Below, in pieces: positions 48,894-57,809 of a stretch of 64,000 nt of DNA. A program made the position numbers and the translations under genes. The notes beneath the pieces were generated by a model. The model worked only from the letters and a program-made list of their open reading frames with translations. It was not told the origin of the DNA and did not search any database. Within the stretch, counting starts at the first letter, position 1. Each line of letters starts with the position of its first letter. Location of the stretch: the NCBI RefSeq assembly GCF_900890425.1, contig NZ_CAAHFG010000002.1, forward strand, positions 372,001-436,000. Reading direction: 5' to 3'. The stretch comes from Pontiella desulfatans (GTDB lineage Bacteria; Verrucomicrobiota; Kiritimatiellia; Kiritimatiellales; Pontiellaceae).

Positions 48894-50054
48894 ATGATTA
48901 AAAGGCGTTTAGGAGAAAAGTTGCTGGAGTGGGCGGGGCAGTATCCGGTTGTTACGGTGACAGGGCCGCGTCAGTCGGGTAAGACGACGCTATGCCGGGC
49001 GTTGTTTGGGGATAAACCCTATCTTTCATTGGAGGATTTGGATAATCGCGAGTATGCTCGCCATGATCCGCGCGGTTTTTTGAGCGAGATTCCTGATGGG
49101 GCGGTTCTGGATGAAATCCAATATGCGCCGGGATTGCTTTCCTATATCCAGACCCTTGTGGATGAGAAAGGCCGCCCGGGGTTGTTTGTGCTCACGGGAT
49201 CGCGCCAATTTGAAATGATGGAACCCGTTGCGCAGTCGCTGGCGGGTCGCACTGCAATCGCCCGGTTGCTGCCTTTTTCGTATGGCGAACTCTATGGAAC
49301 AAAGGATGCGGTCTCGGTGAATGAAATGCTCTATGCCGGTTTTTATCCGCGTATTCATGATAAGGGCTTGAATCCGACGGAAGCCCTTTCGTTTTATCTC
49401 TCAACCTATGTTGAGCGGGATGTTCGCCAGATTCTGGCCGTCAGCGATTTGGCTCGTTTTGAAACGTTCCTTCAGCTGTGCGCCGGGCGAACCGGGCAAT
49501 TGTTGAACATGCAGTCGATTGGTGGAGAGTGCGGGGTAACACATAATACCATCAAGAGTTGGCTGTCTGTTCTGGAGGTGAGCGGAATCATTAAGCTTCT
49601 TCGGCCATGGCATGCCAATATTGGGAAGCGGCTAATTAAGAGTCCGAAGCTCTATTTCATGGATACGGGATTGGCTTGCTTCCTTTTGGGGATTCAGCAA
49701 CCGGAGCATTTGAAGGGGCATCCGCTGCGGGGAGAGTTGTTTGAAACCTTTGTGGTTGCCGAGGCGTATAAGCAGCATGTCCATGCCGGTTTGACTGAGC
49801 GTTTGTGGTTTTATCGCGACAGCAATGGAAATGAAGTGGATTTGCTGGCAGGAAGCGAAGCGGGCTTGCGGGCATGGGAGATTAAATCGGCCATGACTGT
49901 TTCGACTGACTTTTTCAAAGGTCTGAACCTGTTGGAGAAACACTCCTCGGCCATCCAGTCCAAATCATTGGTCTACTGCGGCGACCGGAAAATGCAACGC
50001 ACCGGTATTGATGTTGTGCCCTGGAATCAACTTGCGGACATATTCATCCAATAG
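48894..50054 (+). CDS. AAA ATPase with DUF4143 C-terminal domain
   Basis: 386 residues. Walker A GPRQSGKTT near residue 29, Walker B GAVLDEIQ near 80, sensor-like VLTGSRQF near 103. From about 190 the DUF4143 region follows: LLNMQSIGGECGVTHNTIKSWLSVLEVSGIIKLLRPWHANIGKRLIKSPKLYFMDTGLACFLLG, then a nuclease-like ELFETFVVAEAYK and NEVDLLA. These ATPases are widespread accessory genes, and their role is unknown. The gene appears more AT-rich than its neighbours and stands alone after an operator-like dyad, consistent with transfer. Confidence 0.85.
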   Translation: MIKRRLGEKLLEWAGQYPVVTVTGPRQSGKTTLCRALFGDKPYLSLEDLDNREYARHDPRGFLSEIPDGAVLDEIQYAPGLLSYIQTLVDEKGRPGLFVLTGSRQFEMMEPVAQSLAGRTAIARLLPFSYGELYGTKDAVSVNEMLYAGFYPRIHDKGLNPTEALSFYLSTYVERDVRQILAVSDLARFETFLQLCAGRTGQLLNMQSIGGECGVTHNTIKSWLSVLEVSGIIKLLRPWHANIGKRLIKSPKLYFMDTGLACFLLGIQQPEHLKGHPLRGELFETFVVAEAYKQHVHAGLTERLWFYRDSNGNEVDLLAGSEAGLRAWEIKSAMTVSTDFFKGLNLLEKHSSAIQSKSLVYCGDRKMQRTGIDVVPWNQLADIFIQ

Positions 50055-50081
50055 CGCGGAGCCAATTGGGGGCGCGGAGAC

Positions 50082-50591
50082 CTACCACTGCTCGATCAGG
50101 TCGTCGAGCATGAACTTCGCAATCTCGGCGGCGGCGCCGGGCAGGGCATCGCGCTTGGAGGAGGTGAGGTCGTCCTGGAAGTTGAAGGTGGCTTCGCCGT
50201 AGGTGCTCGAGGTTGCGATGGTTTCGCCGGTTTTCGTGCTCCTGAGCTTGGCGGTTCCGGTGACGCGCAGCCGGTAGATGTCGGGGGTGGTGCGCAGCTC
50301 CGACTGGTAGGCGATCGGGCTTGCCCGGTATCCGGTGAGGCTGATTTCCATAACGGCATCGGCGTTTTCGGGGTCGTTGACCAGTTTCATGCGGCCGTCG
50401 AACTGGATGCGCTCGCGCATGGCGCGGGTGACCTGCAGCTCGATGGCGGGTTCGGTGGTGCGGTTGAGGACGGGGGCCATGGCCACCGTTTCGATCCCCT
50501 CCGGGCTTCCGCCCCCCAGCCGGTAGCCCATGCAGCCGGCCAGCAGGAGGAGGGCCACCATTCCGTTCAGTAGATAGAGTCTTTTCTTCAT
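50082..50591 (-). CDS. lptE: LptE-like outer-membrane lipoprotein
   Basis: 169 residues. Lipobox LLLAGC at about 16-20 after a hydrophobic signal, then GYRLGG, a start typical of LptE, which plugs the LptD lipopolysaccharide translocon. Length fits. PEGIETVAMAPVLNRTTEPAIELQVTRAMRERI resembles the LptE core. The assignment is by pattern and lipobox only; no other lpt gene is nearby. Confidence 0.7.
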   Translation of the reverse strand: MKKRLYLLNGMVALLLLAGCMGYRLGGGSPEGIETVAMAPVLNRTTEPAIELQVTRAMRERIQFDGRMKLVNDPENADAVMEISLTGYRASPIAYQSELRTTPDIYRLRVTGTAKLRSTKTGETIATSSTYGEATFNFQDDLTSSKRDALPGAAAEIAKFMLDDLIEQW

Positions 50592-50712
50592 ATGCAGCGT
50601 CCAATCAAGGCGCGAAACTTTCCCAGAAAAATCGAAATTGTCAAAGCTTGATTCCCCAAGCCCGCCTGCTTACTGTGATTCCTCGCTTTTCAAACCCCAA
50701 CGAGAGGAAACA

Positions 50713-52290
50713 ATGAAAAAGGTACTGATACCGACCAAGCTCGACGCCGTCGCCCGCGAAACCCTCAACGCCAATGGAAGCTATGAAGTCGTCCAGGACG
50801 ATTCGCAGGAGCTCGCGACCCTTGCCTCCCAGCATTCAGATACCTATGCCCTGATTGTCCGCTCCGAAAAGGTAACGGCGGAGATCATCGATGCAATGCC
50901 CACGCTCAAGGTCATCATCCGTGCCGGCGCCGGCTATAACACCATCGATATCAAGCATGCCCGCTCCAAGGGCGTGGATGTCATGAATACCCCCGGCGCC
51001 AACGCCAATGCCGTGGCCGAAGAGGTGGTTGCCCTCATGCTGGCCGACGCCCGCCACGTGGTGGCGGCCGATGCCTCGACCCGCGCCGGAAAGTGGGAAA
51101 AGAAAAACTTCATGGGCAAGGAAGTCACCGGCAAGACCATCGGCATTGTCGGTTTCGGCGCCATCGGCCAGCTGGTGGCCAAGCGCCTCTCCGGCTTCGA
51201 TGTCAAGATCCTGGCCTACGATCCCTTCCTGTCCGACGAGCGCGCCCGCGACCTCGGTGCCGAATCCGTCGAGCTGACCGATATTTTCGCCAAGTGCGAC
51301 TATGTTTCGCTCCACATGCCCGAAAACGACGACACCCGCGGCATCATCAACAAGTCGCTCATCGCCCGCATGAAAAACGGCGCCACCATCATCAACTGCG
51401 CCCGCGCCGGCATCTTGAACGAAAACGACCTCCGCGAGCTGAAGGCGGACAAGGGCCTGCGTTTCCTCAACGACGTTTATCCGAAGGACGAAGCCGCCGA
51501 CCAAACCGTCACCGACATCGCCGACATCATGCTGCCGCACCTCGGCGCCAGCACCGTGGAGGCCAACTTCAACGCCGCGAAGCGTTCCGCCACCCAGCTC
51601 ATTGGCTACGACGAAAAGGGCATCGCCTCCTACGTCGTCAACCGCGATGTGCCGATGGGCCTCGACCGCGCCTACTCCGAGCTCGCCTATGCGCTGGCGC
51701 ACACCTGCCGCGGCATCGCCGGCGGAAACAAGCAGATGAAGCTCATCGAAACCAGCTTCTACGGCGACCTCGCCCGCTTCGGCGACTGGTTGCTTGTGCA
51801 GATCGTGGCCGCGCTTTCCGACGATTTCGACCGGACCCAGGGCTACGACGCCGCGCTCGAATACCTGAAGGAGATGGGCGTGGAATATTTCAACCGCGAA
51901 ACCGACACCTCCAAGGGCTACGGCAACGCCATCACGGTCGATGTCACCACGTCCGTCGATGCGGCGCACTTCAAGCGCGTCAGCGTCCGCGGCACCGTCG
52001 CCGAAGGCAACATGATGATTTCGCGCATCAACGATTTCGACAAGCTCTATTTCGAGCCGTCCGGAACCGCCGTGCTCTTCATCTATAAGGACCGTCCGGG
52101 CGTCATCGGCCAGATCGGCCACACCCTCGCCGAAGCCGGAATCAACATCGACGACATGCGCAACCCGCACGACCCGTCGGGCGTGGATTCCCTCGCACTG
52201 ATGCGCATCACCGGCAAGGCCGACTGCGACGTGGTCGAAAAAATCGCCCAGCAGATCGAAGCGCTCCACGCCTCCTGCATCAGCTACTAG
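50713..52290 (+). CDS. serA: D-3-phosphoglycerate dehydrogenase
   Basis: 525 residues, the long SerA type. First step of serine synthesis. The substrate domain begins KVLIPTKLDAVARETL. The NAD fold holds GIVGFGAIGQLVAKRL near 150, CARAGILNENDL near 240 with the catalytic Arg of that region, DVYPKDEA and the LPHLGASTVEA His. An intermediate domain (about 315-450) precedes a C-terminal ACT domain (AVLFIYKDRPGVIGQIGHTLAEAGINIDDM) for serine feedback. ATG 50713 follows GAGAGG. Confidence 0.92.
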   Translation: MKKVLIPTKLDAVARETLNANGSYEVVQDDSQELATLASQHSDTYALIVRSEKVTAEIIDAMPTLKVIIRAGAGYNTIDIKHARSKGVDVMNTPGANANAVAEEVVALMLADARHVVAADASTRAGKWEKKNFMGKEVTGKTIGIVGFGAIGQLVAKRLSGFDVKILAYDPFLSDERARDLGAESVELTDIFAKCDYVSLHMPENDDTRGIINKSLIARMKNGATIINCARAGILNENDLRELKADKGLRFLNDVYPKDEAADQTVTDIADIMLPHLGASTVEANFNAAKRSATQLIGYDEKGIASYVVNRDVPMGLDRAYSELAYALAHTCRGIAGGNKQMKLIETSFYGDLARFGDWLLVQIVAALSDDFDRTQGYDAALEYLKEMGVEYFNRETDTSKGYGNAITVDVTTSVDAAHFKRVSVRGTVAEGNMMISRINDFDKLYFEPSGTAVLFIYKDRPGVIGQIGHTLAEAGINIDDMRNPHDPSGVDSLALMRITGKADCDVVEKIAQQIEALHASCISY

Positions 52291-52304
52291 GCAACGGCCT
52301 GGGA

Positions 52305-52877
52305 ATGGGAAAGGCTCCAATGGCTGAACAACGGGAACGTCCGAGGCTGTTGGAGCTTTTTTGCGTCTTTGGCCGGATCAGCGCCATCACGATTGGCGGG
52401 GGCTATGTGATGTTTCCGCTGATGAAGAGCGAGGTGGTCGATTCGAAGGGGTGGGCCACCGACGAGGAGATGGTCGATTATTATGCCCTCGGCCAATCCA
52501 TCCCCGGCATCATCGCCATGAACACCGCGACGCTGGTGGGGTATCGCAAGCGCGGGATGTTGGGCGCCCTCTTTGCGGCGGCGGGCATGGCCGCGCCTTC
52601 CTTGGGGGTGATTCTGGTCGTGGCGGCGTTCCTGACCCCGTATTTCGACCACCCCTGGGTACAGAAGGCCTTCGCGGGCATCCGCGCCGCCGTGGTCGCC
52701 ATGATCGTGATGGCCGTCTGGCAGGTGGGCCGAAAGTCGGTGAATTCCATTTCCAAGGGAGTCATTGCCCTCGGTTCCTTCCTCGCGATTGTCGGTCTGC
52801 ACATCCATCCCGTGCTCATGATCGTGGCCGCCGGGTGTCTGGGCGCGATTCTTTTTCGCAAGGAGGTCGGGGCGTGA
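52305..52877 (+). CDS. Chromate transporter, N-terminal half (short-chain CHR)
   Basis: 190 residues, about five to six hydrophobic segments. CHR motif near the start: LLELFCVFGRISAITIGGGYVMFPLMKSEVV, then YALGQSIPGIIAMNTATLVGYRKRG. Works with the next gene as a two-part ChrA-type permease. Starts 14 bases after serA. ATG 52320 is an alternative start. The native substrate may not be chromate. Confidence 0.85.
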   Translation: MGKAPMAEQRERPRLLELFCVFGRISAITIGGGYVMFPLMKSEVVDSKGWATDEEMVDYYALGQSIPGIIAMNTATLVGYRKRGMLGALFAAAGMAAPSLGVILVVAAFLTPYFDHPWVQKAFAGIRAAVVAMIVMAVWQVGRKSVNSISKGVIALGSFLAIVGLHIHPVLMIVAAGCLGAILFRKEVGA

Positions 52878-53392
52878 GCATTCTGTTCGAGCTCTTCTAT
52901 TCCTTCTTCACCATCGGCTGCTTTGCCTTTGGCGGTGGATACGCGATTCTTTCCTTCCTGCAGCAGGAGGTGGAGCGGCGCGGTTGGATGACCACCGAGC
53001 GGTTCGTCGATTTCATTGCGATTTCGCAAAGCACGCCGGGGCCGATTGCGCTCAACATGGCCACGTTTGTTGGATATGAGACCGGCGGGATTCCCGGGGC
53101 CCTCTGTGCAACGGTTGCGGTCTCGATGCCCGGAATGATCATGATGACCCTCTTCGCGCTCTTCTTTTTCCACTTCTACGAACGCCCGGCCACGCAGGCG
53201 GTGTTCCGGGGGTTGCGTCCGGCGGTGGTGGGGTTGGTTGCGGCGGCGGCCTGGCAGATCGGGCGGGTGGCGGTGGTCAACCCGGTGGCGCTCGCCATCA
53301 CGGCGGTCAGCATTCTGCTCATCGCCAAGTGGAAAATCAGTCCGGTGCTGCTCGTTATTGGCTCGGCGATCGCCGGGATTCTCTTTTTCTAA
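52874..53392 (+). CDS. Chromate transporter, second half (short-chain CHR)
   Basis: 172 residues starting at GTG 52874, which overlaps the stop of the first half (GTGA). It repeats the CHR pattern: LFYSFFTIGCFAFGGGYAILSFLQQEV and ISQSTPGPIALNMATFVGYETGG. Membrane protein, probably in opposite topology to its partner. Its 3' end overlaps the convergent GGDEF gene by 38 bases. Confidence 0.85.
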   Translation: MSILFELFYSFFTIGCFAFGGGYAILSFLQQEVERRGWMTTERFVDFIAISQSTPGPIALNMATFVGYETGGIPGALCATVAVSMPGMIMMTLFALFFFHFYERPATQAVFRGLRPAVVGLVAAAAWQIGRVAVVNPVALAITAVSILLIAKWKISPVLLVIGSAIAGILFF

Positions 53393-53852
53393 GCATCAGG
53401 TCGGCATCGGCAGCCGCCACCAGGTTCGCGGAGGGGAGGGCGGCGATGCCGGTGGTGACGGTGGGGTATTTTTGTTTGGCGATCACCCGTTGGGCGAAGC
53501 GTTCCGCGTTTTCGCGGCCGGTTTCCGGAAGGATGACGGCGAATTCGTCGCCGCCGTAGCGGCAGACAATATCCGCCGCCCGGGTGGTTGCTTGCAGGAT
53601 CTTGCCGAAGTGTTTAAGCGCCGAGTCGCCGGCCTCGTGCCCGTTTCGGTCGTTGATCTGCTTGAAGTGGTCGATATCGAACAGGACGAGGCTGAGCTTG
53701 CGGTCGTAGCGGTTGGCCGCGGCGATGTGGTCGGCGAGGGTTTCCTCGAAATAGCGGCGGTTGTGGAGCCCGGTCAGCCAATCGCGCGTGGCTTGTTCGC
53801 TCAGCGAGAGCAGGGCGAGCCACAGGGGCAGGCTGGTCGGGATATCGCTCAT
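53355..53852 (-). CDS. Minimal GGDEF diguanylate cyclase
   Basis: 165 residues, essentially one GGDEF domain. Visible: DWLTGLHNRRYFEETL, LFDIDHFKQINDRNGHEAGD, the active site CRYGGDEFAVI and an upstream RxxD inhibitory site (RAAD, five residues before GGDEF). Should make cyclic di-GMP with product inhibition. There is no sensor or membrane part beyond about 20 residues. The ATG shares a base with the upstream stop (TGATG); GTG 53855 is an alternative. Confidence 0.85.
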   Translation of the reverse strand: MSDIPTSLPLWLALLSLSEQATRDWLTGLHNRRYFEETLADHIAAANRYDRKLSLVLFDIDHFKQINDRNGHEAGDSALKHFGKILQATTRAADIVCRYGGDEFAVILPETGRENAERFAQRVIAKQKYPTVTTGIAALPSANLVAAADADLMLRKRESRRSPSQ

Positions 53853-54502
53853 CACGGATGGAAAAAGAGTTTGGCGTACACGTAGGCAATGGATTCGTTG
53901 ATGACTTTCCGTACCCCTAGGCTATAGGTGTACCAGGAGTCCGGTTCGTAGCCCGTGTCCTCCAGGCAGGTTATGCCGATGTTGTAGCCTGGGCCCAGCG
54001 CCTTCTGGAAAAGCAGGCGGCTGCGGCGGCCGTGGGGGCCGGTGGTGACCAGGTGGAGGTCGGTCTCTTCTATGTTATAGGCCATGATCGCCTCGCGAAG
54101 GGCGATGGCGGAGAGGTAGGTGCGGTCTTTCTTTTCCAAATCCGCCGTTGCGGTGATTATTTTTTCGTCCGGCAGGCCGAGTTTGCGAAGCCGGGCGGCC
54201 GTCATTTCGGAGTAGGATTTGAACTGCTGGATGTAGCTACCGGTCTCGATCGGCACCCCCGTGCAGACGATTTTCGAGTAGTTTCCGGCCTTGAACAGGA
54301 GGACTGCTTCATCGAGCGCGAAATCGTGGATCCAGCCTTCGACGACCATAACCCCTTCGTGCGGCGGTTCTTCCGGCGCGAGGAAACTATAGATGTTCGC
54401 GGTGAAGCCGAAAAACAGCGCAACGAATGCGATTGCAATCAGTAAATTTCCAAGCCATGTTGGCCTGCGTGTGGGTTCCACCTTGGTTAGTGCGACTTTC
54501 AT
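53852..54502 (-). CDS. DUF218 (YdcF/ElyC-like) membrane-anchored protein
   Basis: 216 residues. One membrane segment (about 19-40, LLIAIAFVALFFGFTANIYSFL), then a DUF218-like fold: GVMVVEGWIHDFALDEAVLLFKAGNYSKIVCTGVPIETG, TAARLRKLGLPDEKIITAT, LHLVTTGPHGRRSRLLFQKALG. Relatives act in envelope polymer metabolism. Translationally coupled to the GGDEF gene. Confidence 0.72.
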   Translation of the reverse strand: MKVALTKVEPTRRPTWLGNLLIAIAFVALFFGFTANIYSFLAPEEPPHEGVMVVEGWIHDFALDEAVLLFKAGNYSKIVCTGVPIETGSYIQQFKSYSEMTAARLRKLGLPDEKIITATADLEKKDRTYLSAIALREAIMAYNIEETDLHLVTTGPHGRRSRLLFQKALGPGYNIGITCLEDTGYEPDSWYTYSLGVRKVINESIAYVYAKLFFHP

Positions 54503-54562
54503 GGTGGACTTGTAGCACGGAACCGGGGTTTGGAAAAACCAGAAACTTCTTGCGCACAGGGG

Positions 54563-54589
54563 TTGACACGCCCCCCCGTCTTATATAAC
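54563..54589 (+). promoter_or_regulatory. Putative rplM-rpsI promoter
   Basis: TTGACA (54563-54568), a C-rich spacer of 15, and TATAAC (54584-54589). It lies about 47 bases before the rplM start. The -35 is perfect; the spacing is short. Confidence 0.6.
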
Positions 54590-54635
54590 TTCCCCCACCT
54601 TGTGTTTTTACCGAACCGAGCTAGAGGACTATTTA

Positions 54636-55070
54636 ATGAAAACTTTTATGCCCAAAGAGGCTGACATCAAACGTGAGTGGCTGGTTGTTGATGCAACCGA
54701 TAAGCCTGCCGGCCGTCTGGCCGTTGTAATTGCCGACGCACTGCGCGGTCGTGATAAGCCAACCTACACGCCGCACGTCGATACCGGCGCATTCGTTGTT
54801 GTGGTCAACTGCGAGAAGATCAAGCTGACCGGAAACAAAGAAGATAAAAAAATCTACCAGGACTATTCCGGCTATTCCAGCGGTCGTACCGAAACAACGG
54901 CCCGGGAAATCCGTGAAAAGAATCCGGAGCGTATCATCGTGCAGGCCGTCAAGGGCATGCTGCCGACCAACCGCCAGTCGCGCCAGACGATGACGCGCCT
55001 GAAGGTATACGCCGGCGCCGAGCACCCGCATGCCGCGCAGCAGGTCAAGGAACTGGCCCTTAACTTCTAA
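54636..55070 (+). CDS. rplM: 50S ribosomal protein L13
   Basis: 144 residues, normal size. WLVVDATDKPAGRLAVVIADALRGRDKPTYTPHVDTGAFVVVVNCEKIKLTGNK is the L13 N-terminal pattern, and ERIIVQAVKGMLPTN the central one. ATG 54636 starts it; 12 extra codons upstream are not conserved. Followed 15 bases later by rpsI, the standard pair. Confidence 0.97.
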   Translation: MKTFMPKEADIKREWLVVDATDKPAGRLAVVIADALRGRDKPTYTPHVDTGAFVVVVNCEKIKLTGNKEDKKIYQDYSGYSSGRTETTAREIREKNPERIIVQAVKGMLPTNRQSRQTMTRLKVYAGAEHPHAAQQVKELALNF

Positions 55071-55085
55071 GCAGGATAAATCATC

Positions 55086-55484
55086 ATGGCAAAAGATAGT
55101 TTGACTCTCGCAGCAACCGGCCGTCGCAAGACCTCCGTTGCCCGTGTACGCATGACCGAAGGTTCCGGAACGATCACCGTGAACGGCCTCGAGTCCGACG
55201 CATATTTCAACACCGCCCTCCAGCAGGAACTGCTCAAGAAGCCGTTCGAGGCCGCTGGCGTGGTTGGTAAATACGACATCATCGCCTCCGTGAGTGGCGG
55301 CGGAAAGTCCGGACAGTGCGGCGCCGTGGTTCACGCCGCCGCCCGTGCCCTCGCCGGTTCCGACGACGAGCTGAAAGATGTTCTGAAAAAAGCAGGCTTC
55401 CTTACCCGGGATGCCCGCATGAAGGAACGTAAGAAGCCGGGTCAGCCGGGTGCGCGCAAACGCTTCCAGTTCTCCAAGCGTTAA
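55086..55484 (+). CDS. rpsI: 30S ribosomal protein S9
   Basis: 132 residues. TGRRKTSVARVRMTEGSGTITVNG at the start, VSGGGKSGQCGAVVHAAARAL in the middle and the basic tail LTRDARMKERKKPGQPGARKRFQFSKR ending in KR, which reaches the ribosomal P site. Confidence 0.97.
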   Translation: MAKDSLTLAATGRRKTSVARVRMTEGSGTITVNGLESDAYFNTALQQELLKKPFEAAGVVGKYDIIASVSGGGKSGQCGAVVHAAARALAGSDDELKDVLKKAGFLTRDARMKERKKPGQPGARKRFQFSKR

Positions 55485-55508
55485 TCGATTGGAACTGCAA
55501 GTTGCAGA

Positions 55509-55537
55509 AGCCTCCCGGAGCCGGGAGGCTTTTTTTG
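55509..55537 (+). terminator. rplM-rpsI terminator
   Basis: A 10-bp stem AGCCTCCCGG/CCGGGAGGCT with a 2-base loop, then a T7 run, 25 bases after the rpsI stop. Confidence 0.93.
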
Positions 55538-55547
55538 TATAAAGCTC

Positions 55548-55601
55548 GTAGTCCCGCCTTCAGGCGGTCATTCCGCAAAGACCGCCTGAAGGCGGGACGA
55601 C
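55548..55601. repeat. Inverted pair of REP hairpins (BIME-like)
   Basis: gtagtcccgccttcaggcgg at 55548-55567 and its inverted relative at 55582-55601, whose head is GTCG instead of GTAG, with the same stem CCGCC/GGCGG. A 14-base spacer separates them. Same family design as the hairpins near the RAYT gene. Located between the ribosomal operon terminator and argJ. Confidence 0.78.
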
Positions 55602-55672
55602 AAACCTTTTCCTTCCAATCCTTTTTGCTTCTCTCTAAACTTTTGCCTCATTTCCAAACATAGGGTGTTCAA

Positions 55673-56854
55673 ATGTATTCAGAAATCCACATGCCGAAAG
55701 GCTTCAAGTGCGCCGGGGTTTCCGCCGGAATCAAACCATCGGGGGTGAAGGATATGGCGTTGATCCTTTCGGAGTTCCCCGCCACGTCCGCCGGCGTATT
55801 CACGACCAACCAGGTTTGCGCTGCGCCGGTGAAGGTGTGCCGGGCGCATTTGCAGCACGGCATCGCCCGGGCCATCGTCATGAACAGCGGGATCGCCAAT
55901 GCCTGCACCGGCGCCGAAGGCATCGTGGCCGCCAAGGATATGGCCGCCGAAGCCGCCAAGGTGATCGGCTGCGAGCCGCAGGAAATCTTCGTCTGTTCCA
56001 CCGGCAAGATCGGCCCCCAGCTCCCTCTGGGCAAAATCATCCCCGGCATCCAAACCCTGTTCGATTCCGCATTGGGCGAGAACGTCAACGATTGCGCCCA
56101 TGCGATGATGACCACCGACACGCGGCCGAAGGTGTCGGTGGCCGAGCTTCAGATCGAGGGCAAGCCGGTCAAAATCGTCGGTTTTGCCAAAGGAGCCGGC
56201 ATGATCGAGCCCAACATGGCCACCATGCTCTCCTATATCACCACCGATGCCGCCGTCGAACAGCACGCCCTGCAGGCCGCACTCAAGAGGGCGGTCGACC
56301 AAAGCTTCAACCGGATCTCGATCGATGGCGACCAAAGCACCAACGATACCGTGCTGGCGCTGGCCAACGGCGCCTCCGATACCCGTCCGCTGAACGAAAC
56401 CTCCCACGACTGGGGTGCATTCGAGCAGGCGATGGAGAAGGTTTGCTTCGAGTTGGCCATGATGATCGTGCACGATGGCGAGGGTGCGGATAAATTCGTG
56501 ACGGTGGGCGTCCGGGGGGCGGCCTCGGCCGCCGATGCCGAGCTGGCCGCACGGGCGGTCGCCAATTCCATGCTCAACAAGACCGCATGGGCCGGAACGT
56601 ATCCCGACTGGGGGCGGATCATGGATTCGATCGGCTACTCCAAGGCCAAGGTGGTCGAGGAGCGGGTCGACATCTTCTACGACGACACGCAGGCCGTGGC
56701 CGCCGGTTGCCGGTCCGCGGTTGCGCAAGAGGACTTGATTAAGGTGGTTTCCCAAACCGATTTTGCTATAAACATCAATCTGCACCTTGGGGAAGGGGAG
56801 GCTGTGGTCTATACCTGCAACTGCACCGAGGAGTATGTGCGGATTAATTATTAG
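55673..56854 (+). CDS. argJ: Bifunctional glutamate N-acetyltransferase / ornithine acetyltransferase
   Basis: 393 residues. Transfers acetyl from N-acetylornithine to glutamate, recycling it in arginine synthesis; some members also use acetyl-CoA. The self-cleavage site is the Thr in MIEPNMATMLSYITTDA near residue 185. The N-terminal PKGFKCAGVSAGIKPSGVKDMALI and C-terminal INLHLGEGEAVVYTCNCTEEYVRINY are typical. argB follows 35 bases later, after a small hairpin (TAGGT/ACCTA). Confidence 0.94.
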   Translation: MYSEIHMPKGFKCAGVSAGIKPSGVKDMALILSEFPATSAGVFTTNQVCAAPVKVCRAHLQHGIARAIVMNSGIANACTGAEGIVAAKDMAAEAAKVIGCEPQEIFVCSTGKIGPQLPLGKIIPGIQTLFDSALGENVNDCAHAMMTTDTRPKVSVAELQIEGKPVKIVGFAKGAGMIEPNMATMLSYITTDAAVEQHALQAALKRAVDQSFNRISIDGDQSTNDTVLALANGASDTRPLNETSHDWGAFEQAMEKVCFELAMMIVHDGEGADKFVTVGVRGAASAADAELAARAVANSMLNKTAWAGTYPDWGRIMDSIGYSKAKVVEERVDIFYDDTQAVAAGCRSAVAQEDLIKVVSQTDFAININLHLGEGEAVVYTCNCTEEYVRINY

Positions 56855-56889
56855 GTCCTGTTGGCAGGCACCTAGGGAGAGAGTGGTTC

Positions 56890-57762
56890 ATGGATAAGTT
56901 TATTGAAAAGGCCGCCGCGCTGACCGAAGCGCTGCCGTTCATCCAGCAGTTCCGGGGCGAGACCGTGGTCGTCAAGTTTGGCGGGAGCATCATGGAGAGC
57001 GAGGAAGGCTATAGCCGGATCATGCAGGATATCGCCTTCATGGAATGTGTTGGCCTGCGCCCCGTGGTGGTGCATGGCGGGGGCAAGGCCATCTCCCGGG
57101 CGATGAAGGAAGGCAGTATTGCCCCGAATTTTGTGCAGGGCCTGCGCGTGACCGATGCGGCAACGATCCAGGTGGTGGAAAAAGTATTGAACCGCGAGGT
57201 AAACCCGCACCTCGTCGGAATCATCCAGCAATACCACGGCAAGGCGCGCGGCATCCATGGCGAAGACATTATCCGGGTGGAGAAGATGGTTGGAACGGAT
57301 CCGGACACCAACGAAACACTCGACTGGGGCTATGTCGGCAAGGTGAACTATGTGGACGTCGAGCCAATCCAGGCCTATCTCCGGTCGGACATTGTTCCGG
57401 TCATCACGCCGTTGGGCAAAGGGGCGGATGGCCACCTTTACAATATCAATGCCGATGATGCCGCCACCGCAATCGCCTGCGCGCTCGGGGCCCGCAAGTT
57501 GGTCTTCCTGACCGACGTGCCGGGCCTGCTGCGCGATCCGGAGGATAAATCAACGCTGATTTCCTCGCTTCATTTGAGTGAAATCGATGCGCTGATCGAC
57601 CGCGGCGTCATTGCCGGCGGCATGTTGCCGAAAATCAAGGGCATGGTCGGCGCGGTGAAGTCCGGCATCAAAAAGGCCCACATCATCGATGCCTCGATGC
57701 CGCACTCTTTGCTGCTCGAGCTGTTCACCTCTGAGGGTGTGGGAACGGAAATCACGGAATAA
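56890..57762 (+). CDS. argB: Acetylglutamate kinase
   Basis: 290 residues. Phosphorylates N-acetylglutamate. Signatures: VVVKFGGSIMESEE (ATP loop), LRPVVVHGGGKAISRAM, YNINADDAATAIACALGARKLVFLTDVPGLL, GGMLPKIKGMVGAVKSG. The N-terminal helix (FIEKAAALTEALPFI) is the kind found in arginine-sensitive hexameric enzymes, so feedback control is plausible. Confidence 0.95.
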   Translation: MDKFIEKAAALTEALPFIQQFRGETVVVKFGGSIMESEEGYSRIMQDIAFMECVGLRPVVVHGGGKAISRAMKEGSIAPNFVQGLRVTDAATIQVVEKVLNREVNPHLVGIIQQYHGKARGIHGEDIIRVEKMVGTDPDTNETLDWGYVGKVNYVDVEPIQAYLRSDIVPVITPLGKGADGHLYNINADDAATAIACALGARKLVFLTDVPGLLRDPEDKSTLISSLHLSEIDALIDRGVIAGGMLPKIKGMVGAVKSGIKKAHIIDASMPHSLLLELFTSEGVGTEITE

Positions 57763-57764
57763 AA

Positions 57765-57800
57765 GATCGGTCTGATCAGCCGGATAGGGCCGATCAAAGG
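57765..57800. repeat. Four 9-base GAT-phased words between argB and argD
   Basis: GAT occurs at 57765, 57774, 57783 and 57792, exactly every 9 bases, followed by CGGTCT, CAGCCG, AGGGCC and CAAAGG. GATCGG and CCGATC can also pair as a stem. It ends just before the argD RBS. Confidence 0.5.
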
Positions 57801-57809
57801 GGAATAAAA

